NCBI RefSeq assembly: GCF_031119625.1
Contig: NZ_JAVHZV010000010.1
Span: 332,475-396,474, forward strand
Length of the DNA: 64,000 bases
Direction: 5' to 3'
Source: Pseudomonas sp. G34
Lineage (GTDB): Bacteria > Pseudomonadota > Gammaproteobacteria > Pseudomonadales > Pseudomonadaceae
This document shows positions 36,040-44,156 of this stretch, one piece after another (position 1 is the first letter of the stretch; each line of letters begins with the position of its first letter). The translations under genes and the position numbers were made by a program. The notes under the pieces are model-generated. The model was not told where the DNA came from and did no database searches. It was given only the letters and a program-made list of their open reading frames with translations.

Positions 36040-36516
36040 ATGAATCTGCAATTGCTGCAAGAAGTCACCGCTTTCATCTGGGCCGAAGGCGACATGCTCG
36101 ACCACAACGAGTACGACACCTGGCTGGCGCTGTGGGCTGACAAGGGCACCTACATCATCCCCATCGACCCCAAGGAAGAAGACTTCGAGAACACCCTCAA
36201 CTACGCCTACGACGACGCGCACATGCGCCAGCTGCGGGTACAGCGGTTGATCGGTGGCGAGTCGATTTCCACCAGCCCGCAGCCGCGCACCGTGCGCACC
36301 GCGGCGAACTTCCGGGTGCTCTCCGAGGACGGCGACCAGGTGCGGGTGCGTTGCTCCCAGCACCTGCGCGATTTTCGCAAGGACTCGCTCAAGCACTACA
36401 GCGCCGACCTGACCTACGACCTGGTGCGCAGCGGCGACAGCTTCCAGATCCAGCGCAAGCTGATCCGCCTGATCAACTCCGACGATACCCTCGCGGGCAT
36501 CGGCTACATCCTCTGA
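36040..36516 (+). CDS. iacD: Rieske oxygenase small subunit IacD
   Basis: A protein of 158 residues, standard for ring-hydroxylating dioxygenase beta subunits. MLDHNEYDTWLALWADKGTY and the NYAYDDAHMRQLRVQRL segment are family hallmarks. NTF2-like fold, structural partner of IacC. Separated from iacC by 17 bp with a GGAG-type ribosome site. Confidence 0.92.
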   Translation: MNLQLLQEVTAFIWAEGDMLDHNEYDTWLALWADKGTYIIPIDPKEEDFENTLNYAYDDAHMRQLRVQRLIGGESISTSPQPRTVRTAANFRVLSEDGDQVRVRCSQHLRDFRKDSLKHYSADLTYDLVRSGDSFQIQRKLIRLINSDDTLAGIGYIL

Positions 36517-36526
36517 GGGCCTGACC

Positions 36527-37267
36527 ATGACGCAGATCGCATTGGTCACCGGCGCCGCTCAGGGCCTGGGTCTGGCCATCGCCAGCCGGCTGTTCGCCGC
36601 CGGCTACGCGGTGGTGATCACCGACCTGTCGCTGGAGCGCGCCCAGGCGGCTGCCGAGGGCCTGGACGCCAGCGGCGAGCGGGTGCTGGCACTCAAGCTC
36701 GACGTCGGCAGCAAGGCTGATTTCGAGGCCGCGCTGCAGGCCACCGTGGCCCGCTTCGGCGGCCTGCAGGTGGTGGTCAACAACGCCGCGATGACCATGG
36801 CCACGCCGGTCATGCAGATCAGCCCGGAAGAGTTCGATCGCGTCATGAGCCTCAACACCCGCAGCGTGTTCGTCGGCTGCCAGGTGTTCGGCGCGCACAT
36901 GGCCCAGGCCGGCTACGGGCGCATCGTCAACATGGCCTCGCTGGCCGGGCAGAACGGCGGCACTGCCACCGGCGCGCATTACGCCGCGTCGAAGGGCGCC
37001 ATCGTCACCCTGACCAAGATCTTCGCCAAGGAACTGGCCGCCGGCGGCGTGACCGTCAATGCCATCGCACCGGGGCCGATCGACTCGCCCATGGTGCACG
37101 CGGTGGTATCGGCCGAACGCATGCCGGGCATGCTCGCCAACATCCCGGTAGGGCGGCTGGGCGATGCGGATTTTCTCGGCGACCTGGTCGTGCAGCTGGC
37201 ACGTCCGGAAGCCTATTTCACCACCGGGGCGACCTGGGATGTGAACGGCGGCTTATTCATGCGCTGA
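36527..37267 (+). CDS. iacE: Short-chain dehydrogenase IacE
   Basis: A protein of 246 residues. TGAAQGLG cofactor motif (residues 8-15), NNAA near residue 87, catalytic Ser near 140 and YAASK (Tyr152, Lys156): a complete classical SDR active site. In the IAA pathway IacE participates in converting 2-hydroxy-IAA toward dioxindole-3-acetate. Ten bp after iacD. Confidence 0.92.
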   Translation: MTQIALVTGAAQGLGLAIASRLFAAGYAVVITDLSLERAQAAAEGLDASGERVLALKLDVGSKADFEAALQATVARFGGLQVVVNNAAMTMATPVMQISPEEFDRVMSLNTRSVFVGCQVFGAHMAQAGYGRIVNMASLAGQNGGTATGAHYAASKGAIVTLTKIFAKELAAGGVTVNAIAPGPIDSPMVHAVVSAERMPGMLANIPVGRLGDADFLGDLVVQLARPEAYFTTGATWDVNGGLFMR

Positions 37268-37339
37268 GTTGGACCAACCAATACGACGGCCGAACCAACG
37301 ACCGCCTTTACCTTGACGTGCAATGCGGGTGAACCCGAG

Positions 37340-38299
37340 ATGACTGAACAACTCCTGACGGTGCAAGTGCACAAGCGCCAGCTGCAGGGCGACGGCGTCG
37401 TCGTCCTTGACCTGATTCCGGTGGGCGGCGCCACGCTGCCGGCGTTCGACGCCGGTGCCCATGTGGATATCCACATCGCTCCTGGCCTGGTTCGCCAGTA
37501 TTCGCTGTGCAGCGACCCGGCCGATCCTGCCGTCTACCGTCTCGGCGTGCTCAAGGACCCCGCTTCGCGCGGTGGCTCGACAGGCGTGCACGACACCCTG
37601 CTCGAAGGCACCGAGGTGCAGATCAGCGCGCCGCGCAACCTGTTCCCGCTGGCCACGGCCGCCAAGCGCTCGATCCTGCTCGGCGGCGGCATCGGCATCA
37701 CCCCGATGATCGCCATGGCCTATGCCCTACACGCCAAGGGCGAGGATTTCGAGCTGCACTACTGCGGCCGTTCGCGCAGCCGCAGCGCCTTCCTCGAGCA
37801 GCTGCAGAGCGTCGCCTTCGCCGACCGGGTGTTCACCCACTTCGATGACGAAGCGCCCGAGCAGAAGCTCGACATGGACGCCGTGCTCGGCCAGGCCGAA
37901 AGCGGCGTGCACGTCTACACCTGCGGCCCGACCGGGTTCATGGAGTGGGTGATCGGCGAGGCGCTGGGGCGCGGTTACGCCGACGACCACATCCACCGCG
38001 AGTACTTCCAGGTGGAGGTCGACAACAGCGGCGCCAGCTTCGAAGTGGTCGCCGCCCGCAGTGGCAAGAGCGTGCAGGTGGCCGAAGGGCAAAGCATTCT
38101 CGAAGCCCTGGCGGATGTCGGCATCAAGATCGAGATTTCCTGCGAGCAGGGGATCTGCGGCACCTGCCTGTGCGACGTGCTCGAAGGCGAGCCGGACCAC
38201 CGCGACGTGTACCTCACCGACGACGAGAAAGCGGCCAACGATCAGATCCTGGTCTGCTGCTCGCGCGCCAAATCCGCAAAACTGGTTCTGGACATCTAG
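37340..38299 (+). CDS. iacF: Oxygenase reductase IacF (FAD / 2Fe-2S)
   Basis: A protein of 319 residues. Order: FAD-binding barrel (about 1-100, RQYSLCSDP), NAD domain (105-220, GGGIGITPM and CGPTGFM), C-terminal plant-type ferredoxin (235-319) with Cys268, Cys273 and Cys276 in CEQGICGTC and a fourth Cys near 306. This is the VanB/phthalate-dioxygenase-reductase layout. Transfers electrons from NAD(P)H to IacC. Confidence 0.93.
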   Translation: MTEQLLTVQVHKRQLQGDGVVVLDLIPVGGATLPAFDAGAHVDIHIAPGLVRQYSLCSDPADPAVYRLGVLKDPASRGGSTGVHDTLLEGTEVQISAPRNLFPLATAAKRSILLGGGIGITPMIAMAYALHAKGEDFELHYCGRSRSRSAFLEQLQSVAFADRVFTHFDDEAPEQKLDMDAVLGQAESGVHVYTCGPTGFMEWVIGEALGRGYADDHIHREYFQVEVDNSGASFEVVAARSGKSVQVAEGQSILEALADVGIKIEISCEQGICGTCLCDVLEGEPDHRDVYLTDDEKAANDQILVCCSRAKSAKLVLDI

Positions 38300-38309
38300 G
38301 AGAACGGAC

Positions 38310-38810
38310 ATGGTCGACGTAACCGGATTCCGTAATGCCATGGCCCGTCTCGGCGGCGCCGTTTCTGTCATCACCACCGACGGCCCCCACGGGCGCTTCG
38401 GCTTCACCGCCTCGGCGGTGTGCAGCGTCACCGATTCACCACCCACCCTGCTGGTGTGCATGAATCGCGCGTCCACCTCCAACGTGCATTTCAAGAACAA
38501 CGGCGTGCTCTGCGTGAACGTGCTCAGCGCCGCGCTGCAGGATATTTCCGGGGTGTTCTCCAACCGCGAACTGGACTCCACCCAGCGCTTCGCCGCGACC
38601 TCGTGGACGACCCTGGAAAGCGGCTCGCCGGTGCTGGAGCAGGCGTTGGTCAACTTCGATTGCCGCATCGCCCAGGTGCATGAAGTCGGCTCGCACAGCA
38701 TCTTCTACTGCGAGGTGCTGCACATCAAACAGGGCGACACGGAAGAGGGCCTGATGTACTTCAACCGCGCCTACCACCGCCTCTGCGAGGCCTCCAAGGC
38801 CGCGTTCTAG
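38310..38810 (+). CDS. iacG: Flavin reductase IacG
   Basis: A protein of 166 residues of the HpaC/flavin reductase-like (FMN-binding split barrel) family: GGAVSVITTDGPHGRFGFTA at the N-terminus and the GVLCVNVLSAALQDIS helix. Supplies reduced flavin to IacA. Ten bp after iacF with an AGGAGA ribosome site. Last gene of the conserved iac block. Confidence 0.92.
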   Translation: MVDVTGFRNAMARLGGAVSVITTDGPHGRFGFTASAVCSVTDSPPTLLVCMNRASTSNVHFKNNGVLCVNVLSAALQDISGVFSNRELDSTQRFAATSWTTLESGSPVLEQALVNFDCRIAQVHEVGSHSIFYCEVLHIKQGDTEEGLMYFNRAYHRLCEASKAAF

Positions 38811-38832
38811 AAAGCTTGCAGCCTACAAAAAA

Positions 38833-38852
38833 CCTGGCGCTGCGGCGCCGGG
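38833..38852. terminator. Hairpin after iacG
   Basis: CCTGGCGC-TGCG-GCGCCGGG, an 8-bp stem with one G-T pair, preceded by six A and not followed by a clear T-tract. Probably a partial terminator or mRNA-stability element between iacG and the porin gene. Confidence 0.5.
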
Positions 38853-38975
38853 TACGGGCCTTTTCATGCCCGCTTTGCGGATAACCGTGCCGTTCAGAGC
38901 ACCCGCAAATTCACTGCCACTGTTGATCTGCTCACACCTACAAGACCCGGCTTGCCGGACACAAAGGAGCATCAC

Positions 38976-40229
38976 ATGCACACCACACCCTCGCTCGCAC
39001 GCGTGCTGAAAAAAGTCGGCCTGATGGGCGCCGTCCTCGCCCCGATAACCGCCCAGGCGGATCTGGTCGACGACAGCCACCTCAAGGTGGACATGCGAAA
39101 TTTCTACCTGCACCGCGACTTCACCAACAGCGACGCGCCAAGCCCCAAGGTCGGCAGCTGGTCCCAGGGCTTCGACCTGCAGTTCGCCTCCGGCTACACC
39201 GATACGCCGATCCAGTTCGGTGTCGACGTCAACGCCCAGTACGCCATCCGCCTGGACTCCCACGGCGATGACGGCACCCTGCCGATGGATTCGAGCAGCG
39301 GGCGCACCGCCGACGACTACAGCCGTGCTGGCGCCACGCTGAAGATGAAGTACTCCAAGACCGAGCTGCGGGTCGGCGACATGCGCCCCGAGCTGCCGGT
39401 GGCCTGGCATGACCCGAGCCGCCAGCTGGACACCATCTACCAGGGCGCCGTGCTGGAATCCAAGGAGATCAGCGGGCTGACGCTGACCGGCGGGCGCTTC
39501 TGGTCGGCGGTCACCCGGGAGTCGTCCAACCACGAGAAATTCTACAAATTCGGCTCTACCGACAACCTCGACAGCGACCGCGGCATGGACTTCGGCGGCG
39601 CCACCTGGGACATCACCAAAAGCCTGCAGGCCAGCTACTTCCACGCCGTGGTGCACGACATCTACCGCCAGCACTACGTCGGTTTCGCCCACACCGCCGA
39701 CCTCGGCAGCGGCTTTGGCCTGCGCACCGACGCGCGCTATTTCGACAACAAGGAAAACGGCGACGCGCTCAACGGCGAGATCGACAACCGCGCCTTCTCC
39801 GGCGGCTTCACCCTGACCAAGGGCGGCCACAAGGCGAGCATCGTCTACCAGCGCATGTTCGGCGACAGCATGTTCCCGACCCTCAACGGCTACATCCCGC
39901 AGTTCTACCTGCTGAACTGGGCCAACCAGCCGTTCATGCGCCCGCAGGAGCGTTCCTGGGGTATCGGCTATGGCTACAACTTCGCCGAGCTGGGCCTGCC
40001 GGGCCTGACCTTCAGCAGCCGCTTCATCAAGGGCAGCGACATCGACCTCGGCCGTGGTGTGAAGGGCGCCGAGAACGAGCGCGACCTGGCCCTCAAGTAC
40101 GTGGTGCAGAGCGGCGCGCTCAAGGGCGTGGGCGTGGAGTGGAAGAACTACCTGGTGCAGCAGCACGACTTCGGTAACGACTTCAACGAGAACCGCCTGT
40201 ACGTGACCTACACCTGGAACCTGTTCTGA
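38976..40229 (+). CDS. OprD-family outer-membrane porin
   Basis: A protein of 417 residues. Signal peptide to about residue 28 (cleavage after TAQA), then the OprD pattern: DSHLKVDMRNFYLHRDF, a YTDTPIQFGVDVNAQYAI strand and the final aromatic strand ending in Phe. Substrate-specific OprD/OccK porins commonly follow aromatic-acid operons, so uptake of IAA or a precursor is likely. It sits 165 bp past iacG behind a weak hairpin and may be co-expressed. Confidence 0.9.
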   Translation: MHTTPSLARVLKKVGLMGAVLAPITAQADLVDDSHLKVDMRNFYLHRDFTNSDAPSPKVGSWSQGFDLQFASGYTDTPIQFGVDVNAQYAIRLDSHGDDGTLPMDSSSGRTADDYSRAGATLKMKYSKTELRVGDMRPELPVAWHDPSRQLDTIYQGAVLESKEISGLTLTGGRFWSAVTRESSNHEKFYKFGSTDNLDSDRGMDFGGATWDITKSLQASYFHAVVHDIYRQHYVGFAHTADLGSGFGLRTDARYFDNKENGDALNGEIDNRAFSGGFTLTKGGHKASIVYQRMFGDSMFPTLNGYIPQFYLLNWANQPFMRPQERSWGIGYGYNFAELGLPGLTFSSRFIKGSDIDLGRGVKGAENERDLALKYVVQSGALKGVGVEWKNYLVQQHDFGNDFNENRLYVTYTWNLF

Positions 40230-40308
40230 GGCCCCGCGGCGCGGCGCCCGCCTGGATGCCGCACAGGTATTGATTGAGCCCTGCTGCGGCGGGGCGATGG
40301 GAGTGTGT

Positions 40309-41598
40309 ATGTCCAGTACGACGCAAAAGGGCGGCCTCAGGCGCATCGTTGCCGCATCGGTGATCGGCAACGCCCTGGAATGGTATGACTTCTTTCTCTA
40401 CGGCACCGCCGCCGCGCTGGTGTTCGGCCCGTTGTTCTTCCCGGCCGGCACCGACCCGGTGGTCGGCACCCTTGGCGCCTTCGCCGGCTTTGCCGTGGGC
40501 TTCGTCGCCCGGCCACTGGGCGGTATCGTCTTCGGCCATATCGGCGACCGCCACGGGCGCAAGCTGGCGCTGGTGATCACCCTGTCGCTGATGGGCTTCG
40601 CGACCTTTCTGATGGGCCTGCTGCCGACCTTCGAACAGGCCGGCTATCTGGCGCCGATCAGCCTGGTGATCCTGCGTATCGTGCAGGGCATCGCCTCGGG
40701 CGGCGAGTGGGGCGGCGGCGTGCTGATGCTCAGCGAAAACGCGCCGTCCAGCCGCACCGGCTTCTATGCCTCGTGGAGCCAGCTGGGCGTGACCGGCGGC
40801 TTTCTGCTGTCGGCCGGGGCGTTCTACCTGGTGCAGCTGCTGCCAGACGACGACTTCATGAGCTGGGGCTGGCGCATCCCGTTCGTGGCCAGCATCCTGA
40901 TTTTCGGCGTGGGCCTGTACATCCGCCGCAGCCTGCCGGAAAGCCGCGACTTCCAGCAGGATGTCGAAGCCAAGGCGGCGGCCAAACACCTGCCGGCCAT
41001 GCAGGTGCTGCGCGAACATCCCAAGGCGGTGCTGCAGGCCATGGGCCTGCGCCTGGCGGAAAACGGCGGGGCGTACATCTTCCTGTCCTTCGCCATGGCC
41101 TACGCCAAGTTCACCGGCCTGGCGACCCAGACCGTGCTGATCGGGGTGATGATCGCCATGACCCTGGAGGCGTTCATGATCCTGTTCTGGGGCTGGCTGT
41201 CCGACATCATCGGCCGGCGCACGGTGTATGCCATCGGCTCGGTGGGGCTGATCGTCTTCGCCTTCCCGTTCTTCTGGCTGTTCGACACCCACGACACGCT
41301 GCTGGTCTACCTGGCGCTGATCCTTGGCCTGCCGCTCAGCCACGCGGCGATGATCGGCACCCAGCCGGCGTTGATGGGCGAGCTGTTTCCCACCCACGTG
41401 CGCTACACCGGGCTGGCCATGGGGCACGAGATCGCCTCGATCTTCGCCGGTGGCTTCGCGCCACTGATCGCCACGGCGCTGTTCGCCCACTTCCAGTCGG
41501 CCTGGCCGGTGTCGGTGATGCTGGCGCTGTTCGGCATCGTCACCACCGTCACGCTGCTGACCATCCGCCAGGCACCGTACCGCACCGGCACACCTTGA
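40309..41598 (+). CDS. MHS-family (metabolite:H+ symporter) MFS transporter
   Basis: A protein of 429 residues with 12 predicted membrane segments. NALEWYDFFLYG at the first segment and the GDRHGRK loop 2-3 motif are diagnostic of the MHS (KgtP/ShiA) branch, which imports carboxylates with protons. The start ATG of MSSTTQK follows GGAG. A second uptake path for an aromatic acid, alongside the Liv-type importer. Ends in a strong terminator. Confidence 0.9.
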   Translation: MSSTTQKGGLRRIVAASVIGNALEWYDFFLYGTAAALVFGPLFFPAGTDPVVGTLGAFAGFAVGFVARPLGGIVFGHIGDRHGRKLALVITLSLMGFATFLMGLLPTFEQAGYLAPISLVILRIVQGIASGGEWGGGVLMLSENAPSSRTGFYASWSQLGVTGGFLLSAGAFYLVQLLPDDDFMSWGWRIPFVASILIFGVGLYIRRSLPESRDFQQDVEAKAAAKHLPAMQVLREHPKAVLQAMGLRLAENGGAYIFLSFAMAYAKFTGLATQTVLIGVMIAMTLEAFMILFWGWLSDIIGRRTVYAIGSVGLIVFAFPFFWLFDTHDTLLVYLALILGLPLSHAAMIGTQPALMGELFPTHVRYTGLAMGHEIASIFAGGFAPLIATALFAHFQSAWPVSVMLALFGIVTTVTLLTIRQAPYRTGTP

Positions 41599-41622
41599 AG
41601 CCGCTTTTCTCGAAACCCTCTT

Positions 41623-41646
41623 GCCCGTGCTTGCGCGGGCTTTTTT
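41623..41646 (+). terminator. Terminator after MHS transporter gene
   Basis: GCCCGTGC / GCGCGGGC stem followed by six T. Marks the probable end of the iac-porin-transporter transcription unit. Confidence 0.85.
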
Positions 41647-41685
41647 ATCGCCCGACCTTTTTCGCACGACTCACCGGGAGCCAAC

Positions 41686-42309
41686 ATGACCCTATATGAA
41701 TTGATCACCTTCACCGTACGCGTGCGCACCCCGGCCGAGGCCATGGGCCGCCTGCAGGCGAGCCTGCAGATTCACCAGCCGGGCGTGGTGCTGGCCGGTT
41801 GCTGGGTGTCGGAGATCGGCCCGCAGAACCAGATCGCCGTGCTGCGCGGCTTCCCGGACGCCGAAACCCGCGTACAGGAGCGCGGCCGCTACCTGCAGGC
41901 GGCGGATGCCTTCGGTATCGCCGACCTGCTGCTGGAGATGCAAGTGGCCGATTACAGCCTGTTCCCGTTTCTCGAACCGCTGGCGCCCGGCGCCCACGGG
42001 CCGTTCTACGAGCTGCGCGAATACAACCTGATTCCCTCCGGCCTGGCACCGACCCTGGCGGGCTGGGCGAAGGCCGTCGGGCCACGCACCGGGCCGCAGT
42101 ATTCGGCGGTTTACGCGGCGTTCTACGCCACCTCCGGGCAACTGCCGCGCTACCTGCATATCTGGCCCTACGCGAGCCTCGAACAGCGCCTCGATGTACG
42201 TACCCGGGCCGTGGCCGATGGCGTGTGGCCGCCGGAAAACTCCGGCCCGCAATTGCAGAAGATGAACTCCACGGTGTACCTGCCGGCCAGCTTCTCACCG
42301 TTGTGCTGA
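41686..42309 (+). CDS. NIPSNAP-family protein
   Basis: A protein of 207 residues made of two ferredoxin-like (dimeric alpha-beta barrel) repeats: YELITFTVRVRTPAEAMGRL and YELREYNLIPSGLAPTLAGW. The YELREY motif is the NIPSNAP hallmark. NIPSNAP proteins in catabolic clusters are of unknown biochemical role. It starts 40 bp after the terminator, with a GGGAG ribosome site, so probably heads a second unit with the ALDH. Confidence 0.85.
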   Translation: MTLYELITFTVRVRTPAEAMGRLQASLQIHQPGVVLAGCWVSEIGPQNQIAVLRGFPDAETRVQERGRYLQAADAFGIADLLLEMQVADYSLFPFLEPLAPGAHGPFYELREYNLIPSGLAPTLAGWAKAVGPRTGPQYSAVYAAFYATSGQLPRYLHIWPYASLEQRLDVRTRAVADGVWPPENSGPQLQKMNSTVYLPASFSPLC

Positions 42310-42459
42310 GCACCGACGGGCAAGACGGCACGCTCGGACACGGGGATGGCCGGCATCGACAAGCTTTGCGTGGGGGCCTGGCTAGGATGGGCGCATAACC
42401 ACCTGCCGAGCGCTGCCGCTGGCACGCGCCTTCTCAATGCCTATATCCGAGGTACTGCC

Positions 42460-43947
42460 ATGACCAACGTTTCGATCACGCCGGCTGTTCAGCAATTTCT
42501 GCAACGCCGGCACGGCTCATTCATCGCCGGCCGCGCGGTGCATGACGAAAGCGGCGCCGCCATCGAGGTCATCAACCCGGCAACCGGTGAGGCGCTTGCC
42601 GCCTTCACCGGCGCCAGCCCAGCCCAGGTCGAGGAGGCGGTGGTATCCGCCCGTGCGGCGTTCGAAGGCAGCTGGGCGCAAACCTCGCCCTACCAGCGTG
42701 GCGTGTTGCTCAACCGCCTGGCCGACCTGATCGAACGGCACAGCGAAGAGCTGGCGCAGCTCGAGAGCCTCTGCTCGGGCAAGGCGATCAACCTGGCGCG
42801 CGGCCTGGAAGTGGCGCAGAGCGCGGTGTTCCTGCGTTACTTCGCCGGCTGGGCGACCAAGATCAACGGCGAAACCATGACCCCGTCGCTGCCCTCGATG
42901 GCCGGCGAGCAGTACATGGCCTTCACCCGCCGCGAGGCGATTGGCGTGGTGGCCGGCATCGTGCCGTGGAATTTCCCGATCATGATCGGCATCTGGAAGA
43001 TCGCCTCGGCGCTGACCACCGGCTGCACCGTGGTCGTCAAACCCAGCGAATTCACCCCGCTGACCCTGCTGCGCGTCGCCGAGCTGGCCATCGAAGCCGG
43101 CATTCCGGCGGGCGTGATCAACGTCGTCAACGGCCTGGGCTCGGTTGGCCAGCAACTGATCGGCCACCCGCGCATCAGCAAGGTGTCGTTCACCGGCTCG
43201 GTGCCGACCGGCATCGCCGTCGGCAAGGCCGCCATGGAAGCCAAGCTGACCCGCGCCACCCTGGAACTGGGCGGCAAGAACCCGGCGGCGATGCTCGCCG
43301 ACGTGGACATCCACAGCGCCGTGCAGGGCATCGTCATGGCCGCGTTTTCCCACCAGGGGCAGATCTGCGCCTCGCCCGAGCGCCTGTACGTGCACCGCTC
43401 GATCGCCGACGATTTCGCCAGGGCCCTCGGCCAGGCACTGCAGACCCTGAAGATCGGCTCGCCGATGGACGAGAGCGTGCACTTCGGCCCGCTCGCCAAC
43501 AAGCCGCATTACGACAAGATGCTGGCCTTCTTCGCCCGCGCCCAGGGCTCCAACACGGTTATCTGCGGTGCCAAGGCCCATGGCGACAAAGGCTACTTCG
43601 TCGAGCCGACGGTGATCCTCGCCAGCGGCGCGGACGACCCCTTCCTGCACGAAGAAACCTTCGGCCCGATCGTCTGCATCCTGCCGTTCGACGACGAAGA
43701 GCACCTGGTCGAGCTGATGAACGACAGCCCCTACGGCCTCGGCGCCAGCATCTGGACCAACAACCTGTCCAAGGCCCTGAGCCTGATCCCCAAACTGGAA
43801 TTCGGCACCGTGTGGGTCAACATGCACACCTTCCTCGACCCTGCCGTGCCCTTCGGCGGCACTAAGGCCTCCGGCCTGGGCCGCGAATTCGGCTCGGCGT
43901 TCATCGAGGATTACACCGAGCTGAAGTCGGTGATGATTCGTTATTGA
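42460..43947 (+). CDS. Aldehyde dehydrogenase, phenylacetaldehyde-dehydrogenase (FeaB/PadA) type
   Basis: A protein of 495 residues. Glu269 in LELGGKNP and catalytic Cys303 in QGQICASP, with the NAD-binding VPWNFP and FTGSVPTG motifs. Size and the SHQGQICASPERLYVH region fit phenylacetaldehyde dehydrogenases. In this island it would oxidise indole-3-acetaldehyde to IAA, feeding the iac pathway (inference). Start ATG of MTNVSIT. Possibly under the FeaR-type regulator at 20010. Confidence 0.9.
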   Translation: MTNVSITPAVQQFLQRRHGSFIAGRAVHDESGAAIEVINPATGEALAAFTGASPAQVEEAVVSARAAFEGSWAQTSPYQRGVLLNRLADLIERHSEELAQLESLCSGKAINLARGLEVAQSAVFLRYFAGWATKINGETMTPSLPSMAGEQYMAFTRREAIGVVAGIVPWNFPIMIGIWKIASALTTGCTVVVKPSEFTPLTLLRVAELAIEAGIPAGVINVVNGLGSVGQQLIGHPRISKVSFTGSVPTGIAVGKAAMEAKLTRATLELGGKNPAAMLADVDIHSAVQGIVMAAFSHQGQICASPERLYVHRSIADDFARALGQALQTLKIGSPMDESVHFGPLANKPHYDKMLAFFARAQGSNTVICGAKAHGDKGYFVEPTVILASGADDPFLHEETFGPIVCILPFDDEEHLVELMNDSPYGLGASIWTNNLSKALSLIPKLEFGTVWVNMHTFLDPAVPFGGTKASGLGREFGSAFIEDYTELKSVMIRY

Positions 43948-43966
43948 TTCGGTGTCTGTATTGCTG

Positions 43967-43990
43967 ACGCCTCGGCTTTGACCGGGGCGT
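43967..43990. terminator. Hairpin at the end of the auxin island
   Basis: ACGCCTCGG-CTTTGA-CCGGGGCGT, nine pairs including one G-T, without a T-tract. Lies 19 bp after the ALDH stop. The rest of the gap to 44156 holds no recognised feature. Confidence 0.4.
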
Positions 43991-44156
43991 TGGGCCTCTG
44001 TGCAACAACGCCTGCGTGCCAGTAAATTGCAATTCAATCGCCAGTTCTTTGCCATAAAAATCGACCGTTTAGCGGGTTTTCGGAACATTCGGGAACCCAG
44101 CCGGCGTCAGTCCGTCGTAGCGACGAACGAACGGTTTTTACGACAGGTAGGGATGC

